Of a stretch of 64,000 bases of DNA, positions 1-9,087 are shown in pieces (the stretch's first letter is position 1; each line of letters starts with the position of its first letter). Where the stretch lies: contig DAOOGN010000008.1 of assembly GCA_035415725.1 (NCBI GenBank), positions 1 to 64,000 of the forward strand. The letters are read 5' to 3'. The notes under the pieces are model-generated. The model worked only from the letters and a program-made list of their open reading frames with translations, searched no databases and had not been told where the DNA came from. The translations under genes and the position numbers were made by a program. This stretch comes from DSWT01 sp035415725. GTDB lineage: Bacteria > Chloroflexota > Anaerolineae > B4-G1 > SLSP01.

Positions 1-71
1 ACCGGATCGCGGGTTAGCCTGGCTGCGGTCGGTATGAGCGTTGATAAGCCCTATCAGCAGGTCGAAACCTA

Positions 72-100
72 TTGACAGAGGATAAAATCTGTGATATATT
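72..100 (+). promoter_or_regulatory. Candidate sigma-70 promoter
   Basis: A TTGACA box (72-77) and a TATATT box (95-100) are separated by 17 bases, which is close to consensus. It points right. The next gene in that direction is the LacI-family regulator at 526, with a short repeat element between them. It lies just upstream of an inverted repeat with a central CpG (111-126). It could be the original promoter of the regulator or of a gene lost to the repeat insertion. The call rests on sequence match only. Confidence 0.5.
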
Positions 101-110
101 TGTAGGAACT

Positions 111-126
111 CCGGTAACGATACCGG
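111..126. promoter_or_regulatory. Candidate LacI-family operator
   Basis: The site CCGGTAACGATACCGG has two perfect 6-bp arms (CCGGTA and TACCGG) around ACGA, with CpG at the dyad centre. A central CpG is typical of LacI/GalR operators. It lies 11 bases after a consensus-like -10 box, so a bound repressor would overlap the early transcribed region. The LacI-type gene at 526 is the obvious candidate to bind it. No second copy was found upstream of the transporter, which weakens the assignment. Confidence 0.35.
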
Positions 127-146
127 CAACGATATCAGAAAAAAAC

Positions 147-298
147 GATTCTCTGGGACTTTGTGGGGGTGATAGAAACAAAGGCTGTAGTTTTTGCCAC
201 GGATGACACGGATTGCACCGATTTTTTATACTTTGCGTGTCAATCCATGAAATCGGTGGCCGGTTTTTTATTTCGACCCCACAAAATCCTGAAGAACC
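147..298. mobile_element. MITE-like repeat, copy 1
   Basis: A 152-bp non-coding element with imperfect terminal inverted repeats of about 22 bp: the left end reads gattctctgggactttg and the right end reads, in reverse, ggttcttcaggattttg. A near-identical copy is at 27054-27193, and a lone left end sits at 22432-22454. The interior carries gccacggatgacac, a phrase common in non-coding repeats. There is no open reading frame, so it would depend on a transposase elsewhere. Together with the promoters described separately it accounts for most of the gene-free stretch 1-525. Confidence 0.55.
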
Positions 299-447
299 GG
301 AAAAATGAAAGGAGGCAGGCAGGATTCGACAAGAAACGGAGAAGCGCATAAGAGGGCCTTCTCGATGTGTTTTGTACCCGTGACAGTGGACAATGAGGGT
401 GCATTTTTGCCTCTAGTAACATACGATCATTCACCCATAATTCCCTA

Positions 448-476
448 TTGACAATCCACTATTTTCAGACTACAAT
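448..476 (+). promoter_or_regulatory. Promoter of the LacI-type regulator
   Basis: TTGACA (448-453), a 17-base spacer and TACAAT (471-476) form a near-consensus sigma-70 promoter. Transcription would start near 483, 43 bases before the ATG at 526. The same TTG could be read as an upstream in-frame start, but it is the -35 box, so the gene must begin later. Confidence 0.7.
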
Positions 477-525
477 TGAATTGTTCATTGAAACTTCAAC
501 TTTTTGTCTAAAAAATAACGAGGGT

Positions 526-1566
526 ATGGCAAATTCCATCACGCTGCGGGACGTAGCAAAATTAGCCGGTGTATCCATAGGCACAGCCTCTCAGGCCTTA
601 AACAACCGGCCTAATGTCGCGCAGGACACCCGCACGCGCGTTTTGGACGTAGCTAGGACATTGGGGTATCCCTTCAAAGAAGACAATAACACTGTCGACG
701 ACAACCCTCTATCGGTCATTGGGCTGCTCCTTAAACATGACTATGGCTTTCCTTTTGAGGTCAATGCGTTTTATTCCTACATCCAGGCCGGCGTGGAAAG
801 CGAGTGTCGCCATCACAATCTCAGCTTGATGTTTTCTAACATCGAAGTCGATCTTGCCAATCACCCGGTTATGTGGCCGGCGATGATCAGCGAACAGCGT
901 ATTGATGGGCTTATTCTGGCAGGCACCCTCATCGAAAATACCATCGGTCTGCTCGGACAACGCATCGATATTCCGATTGTGCTTGTGGACAGCTATGCGC
1001 CCAACTTACCCTTCGACAGTATCATCATTGACAACATCGCCGGCGCTAGTACGGCGGTCGATTATCTCATTCAACAGGGGCATACGCACATTGGGTTGAT
1101 CGGCTGGGCCAAACAGTCCCCACCCAGTATCGGTGAGCGGCAGATAGGGTACTATCGTACACTGGAGGCACACCATATTTCTCCATGCTACATCGAAGAA
1201 TCGGGGCTTAACCGCGAGGAAGGGTACAGGGCAGCGAAAGTGCTTTTGCAACGTGCGCCCGAGGTCACGGCGATTTTCGCCTGCAATGACTTAACGGCCA
1301 TCGGCGCCATCCATGCAGCGCGCGAGATGGGGTTGACGGTGCCCGGCGATTTATCCATTATCGGATTCGACAATATCGATATGGCAAAGGAAGTAACTCC
1401 CCCTTTGACTACCATCCACGTCTACAAAACATGGTTGGGGATCTTGGGTGTGCGGCAGTTGATCGCCCGCGCGCTGAATCCCGGACAACCCAAAACCACG
1501 ACGACTATCATGACTGACCTGGTGGTGCGCGAATCCACAGGTTGTCCGGGGAAACGATCCAGCTAA
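526..1566 (+). CDS. LacI/GalR-family transcriptional regulator
   Basis: A 346-residue repressor. The N-terminal helix-turn-helix covers residues 4-28 (LRDVAKLAGVS then ASQALNNRP, the family signature), followed by the hinge helix region and a periplasmic-binding-protein-like ligand domain (about 64-340) with typical segments such as DGLILAGT, AIFACNDLTAIG and LSIIGFDNID. LacI-type proteins bind an operator as dimers and release it on binding a sugar or nucleoside. The start at 526 is chosen because the HTH then begins at residue 4, as is usual, and because the longer in-frame TTG start coincides with the -35 box. It lies directly before the ABC transporter genes, so it probably controls sugar uptake. 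The ligand cannot be told from sequence. Confidence 0.9.
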   Translation: MANSITLRDVAKLAGVSIGTASQALNNRPNVAQDTRTRVLDVARTLGYPFKEDNNTVDDNPLSVIGLLLKHDYGFPFEVNAFYSYIQAGVESECRHHNLSLMFSNIEVDLANHPVMWPAMISEQRIDGLILAGTLIENTIGLLGQRIDIPIVLVDSYAPNLPFDSIIIDNIAGASTAVDYLIQQGHTHIGLIGWAKQSPPSIGERQIGYYRTLEAHHISPCYIEESGLNREEGYRAAKVLLQRAPEVTAIFACNDLTAIGAIHAAREMGLTVPGDLSIIGFDNIDMAKEVTPPLTTIHVYKTWLGILGVRQLIARALNPGQPKTTTTIMTDLVVRESTGCPGKRSS

Positions 1567-1672
1567 GGATAAATTAAGGAGGCGACTATTGAGTTAATGC
1601 AGAGAACCCATGGAGTCCAATTGCGTTCATCGTAGAAAGCCATTTCAGAAATACACTTAGGAGGAGTGTGAC

Positions 1673-3739
1673 ATGCGTAAGTATGCTTTGAATATCCTGG
1701 TTGTGTTAGTCTTGTTATTGAGCGCCTGTGGTACCCCCGCTCCGACTCAGGCACCTGCCACCGCAGTGCCGGCGACTGCAGTGCCGGCGACCGCAGTGCC
1801 TGCCACCGCAGTGCCCAAGACCGAGGAACCGCAAGCTACGGCAGAGCCGACTGTTCCGGCCTCTAAGTACAACGAGTCCCCGATGTTAGCCGCTCAGGTG
1901 GAAGCGGGCAAATTGCCCCCCGTGGATGAGCGCCTGCCGGCCAACCCCATGGTCATCGAACCTCTCGTCGAGCCAGGTCAATACGGCGGCGAGATGCGCT
2001 TTGGTATGGTCGGCACCAGTTCTACATGGGGCGGGATGGTCTTTGTGGCTGCCTGGGAGCACCTGACCATCTGGAAACCCGATTTCAGCGGCGTCGAACC
2101 GAACCTGGTCGAGAGCATCGATGTCAGCGACGATGTAACCACCTACACCTTCCACATGCGCAAAGGCATGAAGTGGTCCGATGGGGTGGATTTCACGGCT
2201 GATGACATCGCGTTCTACATCGAAGATGTCCTGTTCGACCCTGATCTAAGCCCCAATGGGCCTTCGGCGGACTGGATTCCTACCGGTCAGGGCGCCGATT
2301 TGAAATTCGAGAAGATTGATGATTACACCTTCAGACTGACCTTCCCGAAGCCCTACGGCACGTTCCTCTACGTCTTGGCGCAGTGGCAAGGTCGTCAGTT
2401 CGCCCAGTTCCCCAAGCACTACCTACAACAGTTCCACAAGAAATACAACGCGAACGTGGATGAGCTGGTCAAGACAGATGGCACGGTGGCCGACTGGATC
2501 GCCTTGTTCAACAAGTACGGCGGCGGTGGATGGGGCGACCCCGAAGCGTTCTATCTCTACCCTGAACACCCCACCCTGTATCCCTGGATGACGACGCAAC
2601 CTTTGGGCACGGGTACGCAGGTTAAGCTGGAACGCAATCCGTACTACTGGAAAGTCGATACGAACGGCAACCAACTGCCGTACATTGACAGCATTCTGGT
2701 GACCGCTTACCAGGATGCGGAAAGCCGCACCTTCGCTATGCTCAATGGCGATATCGATGCCTTGAAAGACCCGGGCAACGACAACCGCATTATCTACCAT
2801 GATGCAATGAACGAAGGCAAACCGATCAGCATCTATTACCCGTTGTCGGATGGCGCTAACACCAACACGGTCCATTTCAACCAGACCATTTCCGAGACCT
2901 ACAAGGCCGGCGTTTTTGCCGACATCAACTTCCGCATCGGCATGTCTTATGCCATCAACCGCCAGGAGATCATCGAGATCGTCCACAATGGTCAGGGTAC
3001 CCCCGCTCAACAGGCCCCGAACAACGATGGTCCGCTGTACATCGAAGGCATGGACACCCAGTATGTCGAATACGATACCGCCAAGGCGACCCAATACCTC
3101 GACAAAGTCTTCACCAACGGTAAGGATGCCGACGGCTACTACCTGGATGATAAGGGCAAGCGCTTTGAGATCATCTTCACCGTCCAAAACGACCTCAGCT
3201 ACGGCACCACTTACGTTCAGGTGGCTGAACTGTTGATTGGTTATTGGGACAAGGTGGGTGTCAAGGCGACCTTGAACTCTATCGCTACGGACCCCTACGA
3301 ACAGGCGCGCAAAGATAACACGATCGAATGCATCATCTTCACCGGAGAAGGTGGCGCCGGTATTACCCCCATCCTCGATCCGCGTTACTATGTTCCGCTC
3401 TATGGTTATCAGGGCTACTTTGATCGTGCCTGGTATGCCTGGAGAGTCAACGAGACCCCCGATGTGGTCCAGGTTGAACCGCCCCAATGGGCGAAAGATG
3501 CCTATGCTAAGTACGAAGAAGTTCTCATGCAACCCACAACAGAAAAACAAATCGAGAAGATGAAGATTGTGCTGCAAGAGGCCAAAGAACGCTTCTACGT
3601 ACTGGGTATCTCCCGGCCAGGGAACTTGTACTACCCTTACAGCTCTCGTATGGGTGGTATACCTGACACCTGGTACGATGGTTGGGCCGAGGGCGTAGAA
3701 AAGATTACCTACCCCGAACAGTGGTTTATCAAACAGTAA
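1673..3739 (+). CDS. ABC transporter substrate-binding lipoprotein, family 5
   Basis: A 688-residue extracytoplasmic solute-binding protein of the SBP_bac_5 (oligopeptide/oligosaccharide) family. The signal peptide ends in the lipobox LSAC with Cys19 as the lipidation site. Next comes a flexible linker of five-residue ATAVP repeats and other Pro/Thr/Ala stretches to about residue 65, which tethers the domain to the membrane. Family features include the early segment MRKGMKWSDGVDFTADDI and the later FRIGMSYAINRQEI. A good Shine-Dalgarno, aggagg, sits 9 bases before the ATG. The large size and the neighbouring sugar-type enzymes (ThuA-like, Gfo/Idh/MocA) favour an oligosaccharide over a peptide ligand; this is inference. 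Confidence 0.9.
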   Translation: MRKYALNILVVLVLLLSACGTPAPTQAPATAVPATAVPATAVPATAVPKTEEPQATAEPTVPASKYNESPMLAAQVEAGKLPPVDERLPANPMVIEPLVEPGQYGGEMRFGMVGTSSTWGGMVFVAAWEHLTIWKPDFSGVEPNLVESIDVSDDVTTYTFHMRKGMKWSDGVDFTADDIAFYIEDVLFDPDLSPNGPSADWIPTGQGADLKFEKIDDYTFRLTFPKPYGTFLYVLAQWQGRQFAQFPKHYLQQFHKKYNANVDELVKTDGTVADWIALFNKYGGGGWGDPEAFYLYPEHPTLYPWMTTQPLGTGTQVKLERNPYYWKVDTNGNQLPYIDSILVTAYQDAESRTFAMLNGDIDALKDPGNDNRIIYHDAMNEGKPISIYYPLSDGANTNTVHFNQTISETYKAGVFADINFRIGMSYAINRQEIIEIVHNGQGTPAQQAPNNDGPLYIEGMDTQYVEYDTAKATQYLDKVFTNGKDADGYYLDDKGKRFEIIFTVQNDLSYGTTYVQVAELLIGYWDKVGVKATLNSIATDPYEQARKDNTIECIIFTGEGGAGITPILDPRYYVPLYGYQGYFDRAWYAWRVNETPDVVQVEPPQWAKDAYAKYEEVLMQPTTEKQIEKMKIVLQEAKERFYVLGISRPGNLYYPYSSRMGGIPDTWYDGWAEGVEKITYPEQWFIKQ

Positions 3740-3752
3740 CATCTTAGGTTCT

Positions 3753-3781
3753 GGGCTCCGGCGAGAATATCGCCGGAGCCC
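3753..3781 (+). promoter_or_regulatory. Perfect 12-bp intercistronic stem-loop
   Basis: A perfect 12-bp inverted repeat (3753-3764 with 3770-3781, 5-base loop gaata) lies between the binding-protein gene and the first permease gene. No T-run follows, so it is not a standard intrinsic terminator. Hairpins at this position in ABC operons commonly protect the 3' end of the binding-protein message, so that the binding protein is made in excess over the permeases. That role is inferred. Confidence 0.7.
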
Positions 3782-3813
3782 ACTCCCGGCGCAGAATTCT
3801 CAAGGAGAATATC

Positions 3814-4809
3814 ATGTGGAAATACCTATTTCGGCGTTTTCTTTCGATGCTCTTCACGGTATGGGTGATTTCAATGCTTTCTTTTGCGCTCATTCAACTC
3901 CCACCGGGTGATTATGTGACCACTCTAGTCAACCAGCTTGTGGCCACTTCAGCCGGTAGTTCCACGATATCAAGCGAATACATCGCGCAATTGCGTGAGA
4001 TGTATGGCTTCAACCAACCCATGTATGTTCAATACTTCAAATGGATGGGGAGAATTCTTACCAAGGGAGAATTTGGTTATTCGTTTGTTTATAAACGTGA
4101 CGCGGCAGTGATGATCACAGAACGTTTACCGATGACTTTTGCGTTGTCATTCGCCAGTATGATTTTAGTATGGATCATTGCTTTGCCGATCGGTATTTAT
4201 TCTGCTGTCCACCAATACTCGCTGGGAGATTACGTCTTCAGCTTCTTCGGGTTTATTGGCCTGGCAGTGCCGAACTTCTTGCTAGCCCTTATTTTACTGT
4301 TTATCACTTATAAATACTTCAACCAGGCCATGATCGGCTTGTTTTCTTCGGAATTTGCCTCTGCGCCGTGGAGCATGGCAAAATTTGTCGACATGTTGAA
4401 ACATTTGTGGATTCCAGCGACGATTATTGGTCTGGGTGGCACCGCAGGCTTGATTCGCACGATGCGGGCCAATTTACTCGATGAACTCAATAAACCTTAT
4501 GTGGAAACAGCGCGTGCCAAAGGCTTGTCAGAGAGACGCTTGCTGTGGAAGTATCCTGTGCGTCATGCCATGAATCCATTTGTCAGCACGATTGGTTGGG
4601 CCTTGCCTGGTTTTATCGCCGGCGATGTAATCGTTTCCATTGTGTTGAACCTGCCAACCTCCGGACCGGTTTTATATAACGCCCTGAAAGCCCAAGATAT
4701 GTATGTGGCGGCCGGGTTTATTTTGATGTTGAGCATCTTGACCGTGATCGGCACATTTGTCTCGGATATTTTGCTGGCCGTTCTTGATCCGCGCCTCCGC
4801 CTCCAATAA
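3814..4809 (+). CDS. ABC transporter permease, OppB/DppB type
   Basis: A 331-residue integral membrane protein with the OppB/DppB layout: an N-terminal membrane helix with the family start (WKYLFRRFLSMLFTVWVIS), a large loop, then a five-helix BPD_transp_1 core. The EAA loop that docks on the ATPase is visible as ETARAKGLSERRLLWKY, about residues 230-246. It would form the membrane channel with the next gene product. The gene sits 74 bp after the binding-protein gene, behind a stem-loop, with aaggag before the ATG. Length is normal. Confidence 0.92.
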   Translation: MWKYLFRRFLSMLFTVWVISMLSFALIQLPPGDYVTTLVNQLVATSAGSSTISSEYIAQLREMYGFNQPMYVQYFKWMGRILTKGEFGYSFVYKRDAAVMITERLPMTFALSFASMILVWIIALPIGIYSAVHQYSLGDYVFSFFGFIGLAVPNFLLALILLFITYKYFNQAMIGLFSSEFASAPWSMAKFVDMLKHLWIPATIIGLGGTAGLIRTMRANLLDELNKPYVETARAKGLSERRLLWKYPVRHAMNPFVSTIGWALPGFIAGDVIVSIVLNLPTSGPVLYNALKAQDMYVAAGFILMLSILTVIGTFVSDILLAVLDPRLRLQ

Positions 4810-4835
4810 CTCCTGATAAAAAGAGGGAAATCACG

Positions 4836-5981
4836 ATGACCGTAAATGAAATTGACTTCGCCGCCGCCAATCGGGGCAGTGGCGGTCCAGCTATCGAGAG
4901 TGATGTTCAAGTCGAAGTAGCCACTCAATGGCAACTGATGTGGTGGAAATTCAAAAAGCATAAGTTGGCAATGTTTGGGGGGGTGGTCGTTTTGTGTTTC
5001 TACCTTCTGGCGCTCTTTGCCGAGTTCTTTGCCCCTGTCCATTTTACAACGTATAACGAAAACTATGTTTATGCGCCGCCACAGATGATCCACCTCTTTC
5101 ATAATGGAAAACTGGCCCCTTACGTCTACGGTTACAAATTCGAGCGCGATCCAATTTCGTACAAGAAGACCTGGGCAATTGACGAATCAGTCATTATTCC
5201 GCTCCGCTTTTTTAACCGTGGCGATCCCTATAAATTGTGGGGATTATTCCGTTCCAATGTGCACCTGATTGGACCCGTTAACGCCAAAGACCCTTTTTAT
5301 TTGCTAGGCGCGGACAAAAGCGGGCGCGATGTTTTCAGCCGCATTATTTATAGCGCGCGGATTTCTCTGACCGTAGGGTTGGTCGGCGTAGCCATCAGTT
5401 TTACGATTGGCATTTTGGTGGGTGGAATTTCGGGCCTGGTGGGCGGTGTCGTGGATAACTTGATCCAGCGCCTGATTGAGATTCTGATGTCCATACCCAC
5501 CTTGCCGGTCTGGTTGGCCCTGGCGGCCATGGTGCCACTGAGTTGGAGCGCTCTCCGAGTTTATTTCATGATCACGGTTATCTTATCTCTGGTGGGGTGG
5601 ATGGGCCTGGCGCGCGTGGTGCGCAGCAAGTTCCTGGCTTTGCGCGAAGAGGATTTCATTATGGCTGCGCAATTAGATGGTGTGCCCAGGGGACGTATGA
5701 TCGTCAAGCACATGATCCCCTCTTTCTTGAGCCACATTATTGCCTCCATTACCCTCTCCATTCCCGGCATGATCCTGGGTGAAACTGCTTTGAGCTTTTT
5801 GGGATTGGGTTTGCGCCCCCCTGTGGTGAGCTGGGGCGTGATGCTCCAAGATACACAAAAAGTGGCCGTCATTGCGATTTACCCATGGCTATTATTCCCG
5901 GCTGTGGCGGTGATCATCGTGGTTTTGGCTTTGAATTTCTTGGGTGATGGCTTGCGCGATGCAGCGGATCCTTATCAGTAA
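4836..5981 (+). CDS. ABC transporter permease, OppC/DppC type
   Basis: A 381-residue second permease. It has a cytoplasmic N-terminus, one membrane helix (about 47-65), a long extracytoplasmic insert (about 70-165) and a core of five helices with the EAA segment AAQLDGVPRGRMIVKHM. The insert between the first and second helices is longer than in E. coli DppC (about 300 residues in total), a size often seen in Chloroflexota and Thermotogota transporters. It begins 26 bp after the OppB-type gene and is clearly co-transcribed with it. Confidence 0.92.
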   Translation: MTVNEIDFAAANRGSGGPAIESDVQVEVATQWQLMWWKFKKHKLAMFGGVVVLCFYLLALFAEFFAPVHFTTYNENYVYAPPQMIHLFHNGKLAPYVYGYKFERDPISYKKTWAIDESVIIPLRFFNRGDPYKLWGLFRSNVHLIGPVNAKDPFYLLGADKSGRDVFSRIIYSARISLTVGLVGVAISFTIGILVGGISGLVGGVVDNLIQRLIEILMSIPTLPVWLALAAMVPLSWSALRVYFMITVILSLVGWMGLARVVRSKFLALREEDFIMAAQLDGVPRGRMIVKHMIPSFLSHIIASITLSIPGMILGETALSFLGLGLRPPVVSWGVMLQDTQKVAVIAIYPWLLFPAVAVIIVVLALNFLGDGLRDAADPYQ

Positions 5982-6005
5982 AAGAGATAGATAAAGGTAC
6001 CCCTT

Positions 6006-7049
6006 ATGGCTGACAATAACAATATCCTGGTTCAAGTTCAAGATTTAAAGATCCATTTTTTCACCAACGAAGGCACCGTACAAGCGGTAGATGGTGTGAC
6101 GTTTGATATTCACAGTGGTAAAACCCTGTGTATGGTGGGCGAAAGTGGCTGCGGTAAAAGCGTCACCGCCCGCGCCTTGTTACAGATTGTGCATCGGCCT
6201 GGGAAAATCGTTGCCGGCGATATCATCCTGCATCGCCAGACAAGCCACAACCAGACTGAGGAGATCAACATCAGTAAGCTGGAGCCGAAGGGGCGCGTCA
6301 TTCGCTCGATCCGCGGCAAAGAAATTTCCATGATTTTCCAGGAACCCATGACCTCCCTTAGCCCCATGTATACGGTGGGCAATCAGATCACAGAAACAAT
6401 CATGCTGCATACCAGAGTGGACAAAAACCAAGCGCGTGAACGTACACTCGAGATGTTAGAGTTCGTGGGTATTCCTCGTCCGGATCGTATTATTGACGAA
6501 TATCCATTCCGCCTGTCGGGTGGCATGCGCCAACGCGCCATGATTGCTATGGCCTTATCCTGTAACCCTAGCTTGCTCATTGCCGATGAGCCTACAACGG
6601 CGTTGGATGTGACGACACAGGCCCAAATCATTGACCTCATGCAGGGTTTGCAAAAAGATTACGATATGGGAATCCTGTTCATCACCCACGACCTGGGCGT
6701 GGTTGCGGAAATCGCCGACAATGTAGCCGTCATGTATTTAGGCAATGTCGTTGAATACAGTGATGTGTACACAATTTTTAATGATCCACAGCACCCCTAC
6801 ACACAAGCATTACTACGATCCATTCCCAAAGTGACCGCCACGCGTGAAAAACTGGAAGTGATTAGAGGTATGGTGCCAAGCCCGTTCCGCCGGCCATCGG
6901 GGTGCCCTTTCCACCCACGCTGCACCAAGGCCATGCCCATTTGTTCTCAAGTCGAACCCAAAACCATCAACCTTAACGAAAATCACCAGGTCCATTGTTT
7001 ACTGTTTGATGACAGCATTAAAAATCCTGTGCGGGAGATGGCATCATGA
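6006..7049 (+). CDS. ABC transporter ATP-binding protein, OppD/DppD type
   Basis: A 347-residue ATPase. Walker A is GESGCGKS (about 42-49), the signature is LSGGMRQR, Walker B is LLIADEPT, and the switch histidine is in LFITHDLG. The C-terminal oligopeptide-transporter extension is present (HPYTQALL, then a GCPFHPRC cysteine motif with further Cys residues), which in related proteins can bind an iron-sulfur cluster. It pairs with the next gene product to power import. The last four bases overlap the next start (ATGA), showing translational coupling. Confidence 0.93.
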   Translation: MADNNNILVQVQDLKIHFFTNEGTVQAVDGVTFDIHSGKTLCMVGESGCGKSVTARALLQIVHRPGKIVAGDIILHRQTSHNQTEEINISKLEPKGRVIRSIRGKEISMIFQEPMTSLSPMYTVGNQITETIMLHTRVDKNQARERTLEMLEFVGIPRPDRIIDEYPFRLSGGMRQRAMIAMALSCNPSLLIADEPTTALDVTTQAQIIDLMQGLQKDYDMGILFITHDLGVVAEIADNVAVMYLGNVVEYSDVYTIFNDPQHPYTQALLRSIPKVTATREKLEVIRGMVPSPFRRPSGCPFHPRCTKAMPICSQVEPKTINLNENHQVHCLLFDDSIKNPVREMAS

Positions 7050-8110
7050 CCGGGGCAATACTACAAAGCCAACTGAGTTCACCATCCCAGAATGGTAAAC
7101 CACTGCTAGAAGTCCATAATCTGAAAATGTATTTCCCGATTGTCAAGGGCCTTTTCGGGAAAATCAGTGGATACGTTAAAGCAGCGGATGAGGTATCTTT
7201 CTTCATCCAACCAGGTGAAACCTTGGGATTAGTAGGAGAGTCTGGGTGTGGAAAAACAACCGTGGGGCGCTGTTTAGTTCGCGCCTACAAACCGACTGAC
7301 GGCAGTATCATCTATCAGCTTGCCGATGGGACGAACGTTGACCTGGCGAAAGTTGACGGCAAAGAGCTTCAGACCTACCGTAAAGATATCCGGATGATCT
7401 TTCAAGATCCATATTCATCCCTAAATCCTCGTATGAACGTATTCGAGATTATTAGCGAGGTGCTGCGTGTCAATAACCTGTACTCGCCCAAGGATATGGA
7501 GTATCAGGTAGCAGATATTATGAAGCAATGCGGCCTGCGACCAGAGTATATGCGGCGTTATCCACACGCCTTCTCCGGCGGCGAGCGCCAACGCATCGGG
7601 ATTGCCCGTGCCTTAGTAACATCGCCACGTCTGGTTGTATGCGATGAAGCCGTCTCCGGTTTGGATGTTTCGGTGCGCGCACAAATCCTCAACCTGATGG
7701 AAGACCTGCGCCGCGACATGGACCTCACGTACTTGTTCATCTCTCACGACCTGAGCGTCATTCGCCACATCTGCGATCGCGTGGCGGTGATGTACGTCGG
7801 CAAACTGGTGGAATTGGCAGACGCCAACACGCTTTATACGAATCCGTTGCACCCCTACACCGAGTCCTTGATGTCCGCCGTGCCCATCCCCAACCCGAAT
7901 TTGCGCCAGCGTCAAAATCGCATTCGCCTGGAAGGCGAGGTCGCCGATCCCTCCAACCCGCCGTCCGGCTGCTATTTCCACCCGCGCTGCCGCTATGCCC
8001 AAGAGCAGTGCCGCCTCGAAACCCCGGAACTGCGCGACATGGGCAACAACCACACTGTCGCCTGCCACTTCGCTGAGGAACTGGAACTGATCGGCGTCCG
8101 CATGGCATAA
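7046..8110 (+). CDS. ABC transporter ATP-binding protein, OppF/DppF type
   Basis: A 354-residue ATPase. Walker A is GESGCGKT, the signature is FSGGERQRIGIA, Walker B is LVVCDEAVSGLDVS, and the switch segment is LFISHDLS. The C-terminal HPYTESL and GCYFHPRC motifs mark the oligopeptide/oligosaccharide importer class. It overlaps the OppD-type gene by 4 bp and completes the five-gene transporter. The reading frame stays open for 88 codons after its TAA stop (see 8111-8377). Confidence 0.93.
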   Translation: MTGAILQSQLSSPSQNGKPLLEVHNLKMYFPIVKGLFGKISGYVKAADEVSFFIQPGETLGLVGESGCGKTTVGRCLVRAYKPTDGSIIYQLADGTNVDLAKVDGKELQTYRKDIRMIFQDPYSSLNPRMNVFEIISEVLRVNNLYSPKDMEYQVADIMKQCGLRPEYMRRYPHAFSGGERQRIGIARALVTSPRLVVCDEAVSGLDVSVRAQILNLMEDLRRDMDLTYLFISHDLSVIRHICDRVAVMYVGKLVELADANTLYTNPLHPYTESLMSAVPIPNPNLRQRQNRIRLEGEVADPSNPPSGCYFHPRCRYAQEQCRLETPELRDMGNNHTVACHFAEELELIGVRMA

Positions 8111-8377
8111 CCTACAGTTATACTCCTTACACAACCAGTACAAGCAGCAGATTCCGTATGGGTCGTCCTATCCCCCTACCCACCCACAGAAGTCTGGTGC
8201 GTGCTGCTCAAACTGGCTTCCGAGGACACCTATTGCGTCGTCTTCGCCAACTTGCACATGGATATATACAACGCCCAATGGATCATCCACGAAGGCGAGA
8301 AAGCCCCGTTCTCCCAGGCATTTCTGGATCACGTCGCCAGCTTCGGCTGCGACCTTGACCCGAAGAATCTGCCATAA
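8111..8377 (+). pseudogene. Coding-like remnant after the OppF-type gene
   Basis: Reading on in the frame of the OppF-type gene after its TAA gives 88 open codons to the TAA at 8375. From about 8156 the codons look like real protein, rich in C-ending codons with a balanced composition (segments SVWVVLSPYPPTEVWCVLLK and CVVFANLHMDIYNAQW). No ATG, GTG or TTG with a ribosome site precedes this part. Most likely it is the 3' part of a gene that lost its start. A non-standard start or stop read-through cannot be excluded. I do not recognise the family. Confidence 0.4.
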
Positions 8378-8452
8378 ATGAACGTTCACTAACGGTCGGA
8401 TGAAAATGACTATCCGACTGACGACTACCTGACTGCTTCAATGGAGGTTCAC

Positions 8453-8905
8453 ATGAGTACTATTCTCGTACTGTACCACTCGCAAGAATACGGCAACACC
8501 GGCGCGATGGCCGAAGCCGTCGCCGAGGGCGCACGCGCGGCAGGCGCCGCCGTCACGCTGATCAATGCGAACGAGCGGCGTATCACGATGGATGAATATC
8601 GCATGTACGACGCCGTGGCCTTCGGCACGCCGGACTACTTCAGCTATTTCGCCGGCACAATGAAAGTTTTTCTCGACGATTGGTACATCGGCAAAAAGAG
8701 CAATGCGGCGCGGCTATCGGACAAACCTTATGCGCTTTTTCTTTCGCACGGCGGCAGCGGACGGGCGAAACAGCCTTTTGAAGCACTCTTCAAGTCAATG
8801 GGGACGAAGGTGGGCGCCACCGTGACATCACCGGGACACCCAACGCCCGCTATTCTGGAAGCCTGCCGCGCCTTAGGAAAACAACTGGCGCAGGCCGCGC
8901 GCTGA
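8453..8905 (+). CDS. Flavodoxin/WrbA-like flavoprotein
   Basis: A 150-residue flavodoxin-fold protein. The N-terminal ILVLYHSQEYGNTGAMAEAV has the strand-loop-helix that binds the FMN phosphate (S-x-x-x-G-N-T form). Later the AFGTPDYFSYFAG and LFLSHGGSG loops match those that contact the flavin ring. Such proteins carry electrons or act as NAD(P)H:quinone reductases. The start at 8453 is preferred because ggagg lies 6 bases upstream, whereas the earlier in-frame ATG overlaps that site. It follows the transporter operon on the same strand after a 75-bp gap from the remnant ORF, so a link to sugar metabolism is only positional. Confidence 0.8.
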   Translation: MSTILVLYHSQEYGNTGAMAEAVAEGARAAGAAVTLINANERRITMDEYRMYDAVAFGTPDYFSYFAGTMKVFLDDWYIGKKSNAARLSDKPYALFLSHGGSGRAKQPFEALFKSMGTKVGATVTSPGHPTPAILEACRALGKQLAQAAR

Positions 8906-8940
8906 GACTATGGCTGTGGTCAGTCTCTGACCTACCTGGG

Positions 8941-8964
8941 GCGCGGTCGGAGACCGGCCCGAGC
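8941..8964. repeat. 24-bp dispersed repeat, copy 1
   Basis: The 24 bases beginning gcgcggtcggagaccgg match 32866-32889 at 22 of 24 positions. Together with upstream bases (gtctctgacc, 8923-8932) the site can fold into a hairpin. It lies between the flavodoxin and ThuA-like genes, possibly as a transcription end structure; no T-run is seen. Confidence 0.4.
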
Positions 8965-9087
8965 GAGGGCGCAAGCCGTGCATTAAGACTTTCGCCGTCT
9001 CGGTTCCGATGTAGAATATACCCAGATGCGCGGAGATGCCCTGCGGACATCTCCCGCAAAATTTTGTATCGAACTAAGGAGCTGTGC

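Noticed and set aside
448..525. N-terminal extension of the LacI-type gene from a TTG at 448
   Set aside because: The TTG is part of the -35 box of a good promoter; the HTH domain fits a start at 526.
2423..3742. 439-codon open frame antisense to the binding-protein gene
   Set aside because: Shadow of a real, well-conserved gene on the + strand; no family resemblance.
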